DNA of 5,394 nucleotides from contig JAEYZB010000288.1 of assembly GCA_023428205.1 (NCBI GenBank), forward strand, positions 1 to 5,394, written 5' to 3'. The notes beneath the pieces are model-generated. The model did not search any database, was not told the origin of the DNA, and worked only from the letters and a program-made list of their open reading frames with translations. A program made the position numbers and the translations under genes. The stretch comes from Bacteroidota bacterium (GTDB taxonomy: Bacteria > Bacteroidota > Bacteroidia > Chitinophagales > LD1). How positions within the stretch are numbered: the first letter of the stretch is position 1; each line of letters starts with the position of its first letter. Below, piece after piece: positions 1-5,394 of this stretch.

Positions 1-1346
1 ACATTTACTCTGCGAAACTTGAGGCTGAGGGGGCACTTTCAGCCGAAGTAGCGAAAAAGTTAGAAAAAGAATTTTGGGCAGATTTACAAGCGCGCTTGGA
101 TTTGGTTCGCCAAACACCACTACCTTACGTACCACACAAAGCAGAAGAAGCCTGGAAAAAAATTCGTAAAGCTACAGAGGCTGATTTTGAGGCTTCGCCT
201 AAAACAGCAATCACCGAAACGCAAGCGAAAAAATTGGTCGAAGCTATTTTCTCGCTTCCAACAGATTTCAATCCCTTGAAAAAAATCGCGAAGCAATTGG
301 CGGACGCGAAAACACGCGTGGAAGAAAAAGGACAAATTGATTGGGCTGCGGGGGAATTATTGGCCTACGCTTCGTTGTTAGCAGAAGGAAAAAGTATTCG
401 TTTGAGTGGAGAGGATGTGAAGCGCGGGACGTTTACACACCGCCACGCAGTTTTGACGGACGAGAAAAACGATACAGAATATAATCGTTTGAGCCGAATT
501 AGCGAAAAACAAGGAAAAATATTCATTTACAACTCCCACTTGTCTGAGTACGGTGTTCTTGGTTTTGAATACGGCTACGCTCTCGGAGACCCTAACAATT
601 TGGTGATTTGGGAAGCGCAGTTTGGCGACTTCGCCAATGGTGCACAAATCATCATCGACCAAATGCTTGCGGCAGGCGAAAGTAAATGGCAAACACCAAA
701 CGGCTTAGTAATGATGTTGCCACACGGTTACGAAGGGCAAGGACCTGAACACTCATCGGCTCGCTTGGAACGCTACTTGCAATCATGCGCAGAATTGAAT
801 ATGGTGGTTGTGAATGTTACCGACCCGGCAAACTATTTCCACTTGCTCAGAAGACAACTTACTTGGGAATTCCGTAAGCCATTGGTGATTATGACACCGA
901 AACAAGGTTTACGCCACCCTGATGCGGTTTCTGACGTGAAAGCCTTGACCAAAGGCGGATTTCAAGAAATTTTGGATGACACAACCATTACAGACGCGAA
1001 AAAAGTTCGCAAAGTATTGCTTGTTTCCGGTCGTTTGTGGTTTGATTTGCTGAAAAAACAGCGCGATGAAAAAATAACCGATGTGGCGATTGTCCGTTTA
1101 GAACAATTATACCCACTTCCTGAAAAACAATTGCAAGCATTGCGCAAAAAATACGCGAAAGCGGAATTTGTGTGGGTACAAGATGAACCGAAAAACATGG
1201 GAGCTTGGACTTATTTATTAAGCAATTTGCACGAAACATTCCCATTGAAAGTAGTGAGCCGAAAACTGTCGGCTTCGCCTGCAACAGGTTTCAAAAAACA
1301 ACACGTAAAAGAAAACGCTTACATTTTAGAAGCCGCTTTTGCGTAA
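1..1346 (+). CDS. sucA: 2-oxoglutarate dehydrogenase E1 component, C-terminal part (5' end outside the window)
   Basis: This is the thiamine-diphosphate-dependent E1 subunit of the 2-oxoglutarate dehydrogenase complex. It decarboxylates 2-oxoglutarate and passes the succinyl group to the lipoyl arm of E2 in the TCA cycle, in the cytoplasm. The frame is open from base 3, giving 447 visible residues. The family is usually about 900-950 residues, so roughly the N-terminal half is missing. Visible in order are a helical linker, the transketolase-like pyrimidine-binding domain and the C-terminal oxoglutarate-dehydrogenase domain. Family signatures are LSGEDVKRGTFTHRHAVL (from about 402), WEAQFGDFANGAQ (about 609-647), HGYEGQGPEHSSARLER (723-773) and, near the end, WVQDEPKNMGAW and SASPATGF. 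These match E. coli SucA closely from memory. The TTG at 96 is an internal leucine codon, not the start. sucB follows after 32 bases, as expected for a sucAB operon. Confidence 0.96.
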   Translation, partial: IYSAKLEAEGALSAEVAKKLEKEFWADLQARLDLVRQTPLPYVPHKAEEAWKKIRKATEADFEASPKTAITETQAKKLVEAIFSLPTDFNPLKKIAKQLADAKTRVEEKGQIDWAAGELLAYASLLAEGKSIRLSGEDVKRGTFTHRHAVLTDEKNDTEYNRLSRISEKQGKIFIYNSHLSEYGVLGFEYGYALGDPNNLVIWEAQFGDFANGAQIIIDQMLAAGESKWQTPNGLVMMLPHGYEGQGPEHSSARLERYLQSCAELNMVVVNVTDPANYFHLLRRQLTWEFRKPLVIMTPKQGLRHPDAVSDVKALTKGGFQEILDDTTITDAKKVRKVLLVSGRLWFDLLKKQRDEKITDVAIVRLEQLYPLPEKQLQALRKKYAKAEFVWVQDEPKNMGAWTYLLSNLHETFPLKVVSRKLSASPATGFKKQHVKENAYILEAAFA

Positions 1347-1378
1347 ACAATTTCAATCGTAAGTAAACAAAAAAAGAT

Positions 1379-2617
1379 ATGACAAATTTAGTAATACCAA
1401 ATGTAGCGGAAAGTATCACCGAAGTAACACTTTCGCGCTTCTTAGTGAAAGACGGAGATTATGTAGAGTTGGACCAACCAATCTGCGAAGTGGAAACGGA
1501 CAAAGCTTCGCAAGAATTACCGGCTCCGGTGGCGGGCGTTATCAAATTAGTAGCGAAAGAAGGCGATGATTTGAAAGTAGGTGCATTGGTAGCAAGCATT
1601 GATGAAACCGCGGCTGCTCCTGCTAAAAAAGCAGATGCTCCTAAAGAAGAAAAGAAAGCAGAAGCTCCAAAAGTGGAAGCACATAAAGCAGAAACTAAGA
1701 AAGTGGAAGAAGTAAAATCAACTTCTTACGCGGCAAACAGTGCTCCTCCTGCGGCTCAAAAAATATTGAATGAAGGTGGTGTGAAAAACACAAGTGTTAC
1801 CGGCACAGGTGTTGCCGGGCGCATTACAAAAGAAGATGCGATAAACGCAGTTCGCAACAAAGCAAACTTGCCGACTAAAGAAGCTTTCAGCCGTGGCGAA
1901 AGGGTCGAAAAAATGAGCCGTTTGCGCAAAACGATTGCAGACCGTTTGGTTTATTCTAAAAACTCAACAGCGATGTTGACGACTTTCAATGAAGTGGACT
2001 TGACGGCTATTAACGCTATTCGCGCGAAATACGGAGAGGCGTTTAAAAAGAAAAACGAAGTGAACTTAGGGATGATGTCTTTCTTCACGAAAGCAGTTTG
2101 TTTGGCACTCGAAAAATTCCCTGCCGTGAACGCCTACATCGAAGACGGAAACATTGTTTATCACGATTACTGCGATATTTCGATTGCCGTTTCTACTCCG
2201 AAAGGTTTGGTGGTTCCGGTGGTGCGCAACGCAGAATCGTTGTCTTTAGCAGAAATCGAAAAGGCGATTAAAGCATTAGCAATTAAAGGTCGTGACGGCT
2301 TGCTGACAATGGACGATATGACAGGCGGAACATTCACGATTTCAAATGGTGGCGTGTTTGGTTCATTGATGAGTACACCAATTATCAATCCTCCACAATC
2401 GGCTATTTTGGGAATGCACAAAGTGCAAGACCGCCCGATGGTCATTGACGGCAAAGTAGAAATCCGCCCGATGATGTATTTGGCAGTTTCTTACGACCAC
2501 CGAATTATTGACGGAAAAGAGTCTGTAGGCTTCTTGGTAGCAATCAAAGACTTCTTGGAAAATCCGCACAAACTATTGTTGGGTGCGGACCCTGTAGATT
2601 TGTTGTTGGATTTGTAA
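1379..2617 (+). CDS. sucB: Dihydrolipoamide succinyltransferase, E2 of the 2-oxoglutarate dehydrogenase complex
   Basis: This is the core-forming E2 subunit. It takes the succinyl group from E1 on a swinging lipoyl arm and transfers it to coenzyme A. The 412 residues are close to E. coli SucB (405). One lipoyl domain spans about residues 1-75, with the lipoylated lysine K42 in EVETDKAS. An Ala/Pro/Lys/Glu-rich flexible linker covers about 78-118. The peripheral-subunit-binding domain is about 121-157 (APPAAQKIL through [11 protein letters not shown]). The acyltransferase domain runs from about 178 to the end. Its active-site motif [10 protein letters not shown] holds H374 and D378, the HxxxDG pair of this family. 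The ATG at 1379 is the only sensible start because the lipoyl domain begins at once. The leader is A-rich (AAACAAAAAAAGAT) with no Shine-Dalgarno sequence. The gene is probably cotranscribed with sucA and ends at the terminator just downstream. The sucA neighbour and the sequence favour succinyltransferase over pyruvate or branched-chain E2. Confidence 0.97.
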   Translation: MTNLVIPNVAESITEVTLSRFLVKDGDYVELDQPICEVETDKASQELPAPVAGVIKLVAKEGDDLKVGALVASIDETAAAPAKKADAPKEEKKAEAPKVEAHKAETKKVEEVKSTSYAANSAPPAAQKILNEGGVKNTSVTGTGVAGRITKEDAINAVRNKANLPTKEAFSRGERVEKMSRLRKTIADRLVYSKNSTAMLTTFNEVDLTAINAIRAKYGEAFKKKNEVNLGMMSFFTKAVCLALEKFPAVNAYIEDGNIVYHDYCDISIAVSTPKGLVVPVVRNAESLSLAEIEKAIKALAIKGRDGLLTMDDMTGGTFTISNGGVFGSLMSTPIINPPQSAILGMHKVQDRPMVIDGKVEIRPMMYLAVSYDHRIIDGKESVGFLVAIKDFLENPHKLLLGADPVDLLLDL

Positions 2618-2634
2618 GAGCAAAACGATAAAAG

Positions 2635-2666
2635 AAGAGCCTCGCAAATGCGGGGCTTTTTTATTT
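2635..2666 (+). terminator. Intrinsic terminator of the sucAB operon
   Basis: The arms AGCCTCGC (2638-2645) and GCGGGGCT (2650-2657) pair over 8 bp, with one T·G wobble, around the loop AAAT. Three weaker pairs extend the stem outward (2635-2637 with 2658-2660). A T run (2657-2662, then ATTT) follows directly. The hairpin starts about 20 bases after the sucB stop codon, which is where a Rho-independent terminator for this operon would be expected. In the other direction it has no good T tract, so it is probably not bidirectional. Confidence 0.88.
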
Positions 2667-2751
2667 CCGAAAAACAGGCAAAAAAGAATGTTTTTTCACT
2701 ATCCTCTTTCAAACTTTTCTTAGCATTGCGACCGATTTAATCAATAGAAAA

Positions 2752-3861
2752 ATGGACAAAAAACGTATACACGAAAAATACGCTAATCTTCTCGTCACTT
2801 ATTGCCTCGCAGTAAAACCGAATGATAAAGTTTATATCAATTCATCGTACTTGGCTGAGCCGCTTTTGCGCGAAGTAGTGAAAGAAATATACAAAGCAGG
2901 CGGACACCCGCAACTCAATATTGAACTCAATGGCGTAAGTGATTTATTGTTGGAATACGGCAATGACGAACAACTGACCTACATCAATCCCGTGAAAAAA
3001 TTTATCTGGGAAAACTTCGATTGTTATTTGAACATTCGTGCGCCTTTCAGCAAAGGCGATGACGAAAATGAGCCAAGCGACCCCGTGAAATTCAAAAAGT
3101 ATTCGGAGGCACAAGCAGCTTTGAATAAACTCTATTTTGAGCGCACAGGAAATGGCTCTATGCGCAGATGTTTGTGTCAGTATCCGACACAAGCAGGCGC
3201 AGATGATGCGGAAATGACCTTAGAAGAATACGAGCAATTCGTGTATCAGTCTTGTTATTTATTCGATGAAAATCCCGTAGAGAAATGGCTGGAAGTGCGC
3301 AAAGCGCAACAAACCTATGTTGATTATTTAAACAAGTCAGACAACATTCACTACAAAGGCGAAAATATCGACATTACGTTTTCGGTGAAAGACCGCATTT
3401 GGATAAACTCTGACGGACGAGCGAATATGCCGAGTGGTGAAGTGTTTTCCGCTCCGATTGAAGATAGCGTAAACGGCACAGTATATTTTTCGTATCGCGG
3501 ATTGTATATGGGAAAAGATGTGGAAGGCGTTCGTTTGGAAGTAAAAGACGGTTTAATCGTGAAATGGGACGCGGAAAAAGGGAAAGACGTTTTGGATAAA
3601 GTATTTTCCGTAGAAGGCGCACGCAGATTTGGTGAAGTGGCAGTCGGCACAAACTATAACATTCAGCGCACTTCGCGCAACATTTTGTTTGACGAAAAAA
3701 TTGGTGGTTCTATCCACATGGCCGTTGGGCAGTCGTACAAACAATGTGGCGGCAAAAACGAAAGCACCATTCACTGGGATATGATTACCGATATGAAAAA
3801 CGGTGGAGAAATTTGGGCGGACGGAGTGCTGATTTATAAAGACGGAAAGTTCTTGATTTGA
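2752..3861 (+). CDS. M29-family metallo-aminopeptidase (AmpS/AmpT type)
   Basis: This is a predicted cytoplasmic dinuclear-metal aminopeptidase of peptidase family M29, which removes N-terminal residues from peptides. The 369 residues match the family's usual length of about 360-410. No signal peptide is seen. The expected metal ligands are all present in the C-terminal half: E230 in MPSGEVFSAP, E295 in RFGEVAVGTN, E315 and H322 in DEKIGGSIHMAVG, and H341 and D343 in TIHWDM. Y329 in GQSY fits the conserved catalytic-site tyrosine. The N-terminal part (about 1-190) is the less conserved domain of the family. The ATG at 2752 gives a normal M29 N-terminus (IHEKYANLLVTYCLAVKPND) and follows an A-rich leader without a Shine-Dalgarno sequence. 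The gene stands alone after the sucAB terminator and converges on the lipoprotein gene with a 31-base gap. The family call is firm; substrate preference cannot be read from the sequence. Confidence 0.93.
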   Translation: MDKKRIHEKYANLLVTYCLAVKPNDKVYINSSYLAEPLLREVVKEIYKAGGHPQLNIELNGVSDLLLEYGNDEQLTYINPVKKFIWENFDCYLNIRAPFSKGDDENEPSDPVKFKKYSEAQAALNKLYFERTGNGSMRRCLCQYPTQAGADDAEMTLEEYEQFVYQSCYLFDENPVEKWLEVRKAQQTYVDYLNKSDNIHYKGENIDITFSVKDRIWINSDGRANMPSGEVFSAPIEDSVNGTVYFSYRGLYMGKDVEGVRLEVKDGLIVKWDAEKGKDVLDKVFSVEGARRFGEVAVGTNYNIQRTSRNILFDEKIGGSIHMAVGQSYKQCGGKNESTIHWDMITDMKNGGEIWADGVLIYKDGKFLI

Positions 3862-3897
3862 TTTTCAAATGGTCTAAAAAAACGAGCACGTTTTACG
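3861..3897. repeat. Imperfect direct repeat, copy A
   Basis: Copy A pairs with copy B at 4403-4438 in the same orientation. By hand alignment 33 of 38 columns are identical, with 2 mismatches and 3 single-base gaps. The conserved core is ATTTTCAAAT, then GGTC, then A7 and CGAG. Copy A fills the whole gap between the aminopeptidase stop codon and the lipoprotein stop codon, and its minus-strand side includes the lipoprotein TAA (3893-3895). Similarity stops abruptly on both sides. Confidence 0.8.
3876..3894 (-). terminator. Possible weak terminator hairpin at the convergent gene ends
   Basis: On the minus strand, AAAACG and CGTTTT form a 6-bp stem around the loop TGCT, and three further Ts follow. 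The hairpin overlaps the lipoprotein stop codon. Only two of the six pairs are G-C and most of the T run lies inside the stem, so this would be a weak terminator. Because the stem is symmetric it might also help end the aminopeptidase transcript, but that side has no T tract beyond the stem. Confidence 0.35.
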
Positions 3898-4372
3898 GTT
3901 CTAGTAGTTGCAGCTTCTCTTCCATTTTATCAATGAACGTATGGTAATCCGAAGATACATTCCCTTTCATTTTATCCATCAGCCAAAACTTTCTAACTCC
4001 GTTAAAATTGTATTCTACATAGTAGCCGCCCCAGTCTCCCGCATCGGGACTTCCGATTACCGTATCCGTTTCATTTAAAAGTCCGGTAGGGAAAAAATCA
4101 ATTAAATCTTTAGTCTCATTATACTGTTGTTCTGAAAGCTGATGTGTAAACTCTCCATCATACAATTCCGATGAGTACGGGTAATGGGCATTTACGTCTT
4201 CATATAAAGCAGTATCTCCCAACTTATAGAGGTCTACACATCGGTCACCCAAACACTCTCCATAAAAATCACCAAACACCAAATAGTCATTCGGATTAAA
4301 CGAAGTTATTTTCTTCTCTTTTTTACAGGAAGCAATTGAGATAATCACTAAAACAAAAAGCAGCTTTTTCAT
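3893..4372 (-). CDS. Small putative lipoprotein of unknown function
   Basis: I do not recognise a named family. The 159-residue product begins MKKLLFVLVIISIASC, a short basic N-terminus, a hydrophobic stretch and a lipobox (IASC). It should therefore be exported, lipidated on C16 and cut there by signal peptidase II. The mature part is charged and aromatic-rich, with a C-x4-C pair (C40 and C45, GECLGDRC) that could form a disulfide outside the cytoplasm. Other landmarks are LYDGEFTHQLSE, DAGDWGGYYVEYNFNGVRKFW and a charged C-terminal helix. The residues after the cysteine (KKEKK) do not clearly match the known Bacteroidota surface-export signal. The frame could be read from 4471, but that would add 33 residues with no signal character that overlap the E1 gene end, and it would bury the signal peptide. 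The ATG at 4372 is preferred. The gene lies between two direct repeats. Confidence 0.85.
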   Translation of the reverse strand: MKKLLFVLVIISIASCKKEKKITSFNPNDYLVFGDFYGECLGDRCVDLYKLGDTALYEDVNAHYPYSSELYDGEFTHQLSEQQYNETKDLIDFFPTGLLNETDTVIGSPDAGDWGGYYVEYNFNGVRKFWLMDKMKGNVSSDYHTFIDKMEEKLQLLEP

Positions 4373-4390
4373 AGCGTTCAGTTTTGTTCG

Positions 4391-4420
4391 GAAAGATACA
4401 GAATTTTCAAATGGGTCAAA
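4391..4420 (-). promoter_or_regulatory. Candidate Bacteroidota-type promoter for the lipoprotein gene
   Basis: Reading the minus strand, TTTG (plus 4417-4420) is followed after 18 bases by TATCTTTC (plus 4391-4398). This matches the Bacteroidota -33 TTTG / -7 TAnnTTTG pattern except for the last base of the -7 element. Transcription would begin a few bases downstream, leaving a short leader before the ATG at 4372. The -33 element lies inside repeat copy B. Copy A has TTTA at the matching place, because of one inserted base, and lacks the -7 motif. Confidence 0.42.
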
Positions 4421-4438
4421 AAAACGAGGAGGTTTACG
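4403..4438. repeat. Imperfect direct repeat, copy B
   Basis: This is the partner of the repeat at 3861-3897, with start-to-start spacing of 542 bases. Its minus-strand side includes the E1 stop codon TAA (4434-4436), at the same alignment position as the lipoprotein stop codon in copy A. It fills part of the 61-base gap between the E1 stop and the lipoprotein start, and supplies the T run and TTTG that the lipoprotein promoter candidate uses. The coding sequences on the far sides of the two copies are not alike. Confidence 0.8.
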
Positions 4439-4454
4439 CAAAGCGCGGAAACTC
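4418..4454 (-). terminator. Possible weak terminator overlapping the E1 gene end
   Basis: On the minus strand, GAG-TTT-C-CGC (4454-4445) can pair with GCG-T-AAA-C-CTC (4439-4429) around the loop GCTTT. The stem has one bulged C and one C·T mismatch. After four bases (CTCG) comes T7 (4424-4418). The stem is broken, set back from the T run and includes the stop codon, so the call is tentative. Confidence 0.28.
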
Positions 4455-5394
4455 ATCAGGTGAAACTTCATGTAACATATTGTAAATCGCTTCTACAATT
4501 TCTTCGGCATTTGGTTTGCTGAAATAATCGCCATCTGTGCCATAAGCCGCGCGGTGCGGTTTGGCGGAAATCGTCACCGGATCACTATCGAGAAAGCGGA
4601 AAATGATTTGCTTTTCCAACACCTGCTGATACATATATGCAGACGCTCCACCCGGTACATCTTCATCTAAGAACACCACACGATTCGTCTTGCGAACGCT
4701 CTCTCCTATCCTGCCGTGAATATCGAACGGCAACAAGGTTTGCACGTCTATCAATTCCACCGAAATTCCAAGTGTTTGTAATGTTTTTACCGCATCTTCC
4801 GCAATACGCAAAGTCGAGCCGTAACTCACAAGCGTAACGTCCGTTCCCTCGTGTAAAACTTCCGGAATACCTAACGGCACAGTGAACTGTTCAAAGTTAT
4901 CGGGCAAAATCTCTTTCAAACGATAGCCGTTCAAACATTCAATCACGAGTGCAGGTTCATCGGCTTGCAAAAGCGTATTGTACATTCCCGCAGCCTGCAC
5001 CATATTTCGAGGAACACAAACGTACATTCCACGCAGCGAATTGATAATCATTCCGAGTGGCGAACCTGTATGCCAAATTCCCTCCAAACGATGACCGCGC
5101 GTGCGCACAATCATCGGTGCTTTTTGTAAACCTTTGGTGCGATATTGCAAAGTCGCCACATCATCGCTGAGTGGCTGCAAACCGTACAATAAATAATCTA
5201 AATACTGAATTTCCGCAATCGGGCGAATGCCGCGCAACGCCAAGCCGTACGCCTGCCCCATAATGGTCGCTTCGCGAATTCCGGTATCGAAAACGCGTTC
5301 CACCCCAAACTTTTCCTGCAAACCGGCAAAACCTTGATTCACGTCTCCGATGCGCCCCAAATCTTCGCCAAATGCCTCCACATCTTTTCTGCGT
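4434..5394 (-). CDS. 2-oxoacid dehydrogenase E1, beta-type C-terminal part (5' end outside the window)
   Basis: This is a thiamine-diphosphate-dependent E1 of the branched-chain/pyruvate dehydrogenase class, which decarboxylates a 2-oxoacid and acylates a lipoyl E2. The 319 visible codons cover the beta-subunit-like half. First comes the pyrimidine-binding transketolase domain: [16 protein letters not shown], then [12 protein letters not shown], whose Glu (codon 5271-5273) aligns with the cofactor N1'-contacting Glu of E1-beta, then [16 protein letters not shown], whose WHTG His (5070-5072) aligns with the conserved E1-beta active-site His. The C-terminal transketolase domain follows ([41 protein letters not shown]). 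The GTG at 5381 is an internal valine, since the frame stays open to the window edge. From memory, Bacteroidota proteins with this signature are often alpha-beta fusions annotated as 2-oxoisovalerate dehydrogenase; the alpha half would lie outside. Substrate (branched-chain 2-oxoacid or pyruvate) is undecided, and no cognate E2 or E3 is present. Confidence 0.92.
   Translation of the reverse strand, partial: RRKDVEAFGEDLGRIGDVNQGFAGLQEKFGVERVFDTGIREATIMGQAYGLALRGIRPIAEIQYLDYLLYGLQPLSDDVATLQYRTKGLQKAPMIVRTRGHRLEGIWHTGSPLGMIINSLRGMYVCVPRNMVQAAGMYNTLLQADEPALVIECLNGYRLKEILPDNFEQFTVPLGIPEVLHEGTDVTLVSYGSTLRIAEDAVKTLQTLGISVELIDVQTLLPFDIHGRIGESVRKTNRVVFLDEDVPGGASAYMYQQVLEKQIIFRFLDSDPVTISAKPHRAAYGTDGDYFSKPNAEEIVEAIYNMLHEVSPDEFPRFA

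Noticed and set aside
96..98. TTG as a possible start of the first gene.
   Set aside because: The same frame is open back to base 3 and encodes residues typical of SucA (IYSAKLEAEGALSAE), so TTG is an internal leucine codon of a gene cut by the window edge.
2694..2728. Possible aminopeptidase promoter: TTTC, 23 bases, TAGCATTG.
   Set aside because: Both elements deviate from TTTG / TAnnTTTG and the spacing is at the long limit. A promoter must lie between the terminator and 2752, but I cannot place it with confidence.
4373..4471. Upstream extension of the lipoprotein frame to an ATG at 4471 (33 extra residues).
   Set aside because: The extension overlaps the E1 coding end on the same strand, is not signal-like and would bury the lipoprotein signal peptide. 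The ATG at 4372 gives a textbook lipobox at C16.
4637..4837. Plus-strand 66-codon open frame inside the E1 gene.
   Set aside because: It is antisense to well-conserved E1 coding sequence and has no recognisable domain or leader. The same holds for the minus-strand open frames inside sucA, sucB and the aminopeptidase gene.
5379..5381. GTG as a possible start of the minus-strand E1 gene.
   Set aside because: The frame continues to the window edge (RRKD before the Val) and the motif VEAFGEDLG normally lies inside the protein.
1..5394. Search for tRNA, rRNA, CRISPR, insertion sequence ends, phage or defence genes.
   Set aside because: Coding sequence fills nearly the whole window, the longest non-coding gap is 134 bases (2618-2751), and no such signature was seen on either strand.

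Overview
The window looks like an ordinary chromosomal segment from a Bacteroidota organism, probably of the Sphingobacteriales/Chitinophagales/Cytophagales type. Three things point there. The start codons are preceded by A-rich leaders with no Shine-Dalgarno sequence. One promoter candidate fits the Bacteroidota TTTG / TAnnTTTG pattern rather than sigma70. The minus-strand E1 gene resembles the E1 found in that phylum as an alpha-beta fused protein. No rRNA or tRNA gene, CRISPR array, transposase or phage gene is visible.

Left half, plus strand. The 3' half of the 2-oxoglutarate dehydrogenase E1 gene (sucA/odhA, 1-1346) enters from the left edge. After 32 bases comes a complete dihydrolipoamide succinyltransferase gene (sucB/odhB, 1379-2617). 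Together these form the TCA-cycle 2-oxoglutarate dehydrogenase operon, closed by a clear intrinsic terminator (about 2635-2666). The E3 (lipoamide dehydrogenase) subunit is not in the window. A separate transcription unit follows, coding for an M29-family metallo-aminopeptidase (2752-3861) with all expected metal ligands.

Right half, minus strand. A small lipoprotein of unknown function (3893-4372) converges on the aminopeptidase gene. Upstream of it is the 3' part of a thiamine-diphosphate-dependent 2-oxoacid dehydrogenase E1 (beta-subunit-type half, 4434-5394, running off the right edge). Two kinds of 2-oxoacid dehydrogenase component therefore lie within 2 kb of each other on opposite strands, though nothing shows that they share a complex.

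The one structure the genes do not explain is a pair of about 37-bp imperfect direct repeats, at 3861-3897 and 4403-4438, that bracket the lipoprotein gene. Each copy carries the TAA stop codon of the minus-strand gene that ends in it, at the same alignment position. The lipoprotein gene with its promoter thus sits like a cassette of about 542 bp between two copies of a gene-end element. This is the best lead in the window. I see no sign of an undescribed multi-gene system; the rest is core metabolism.
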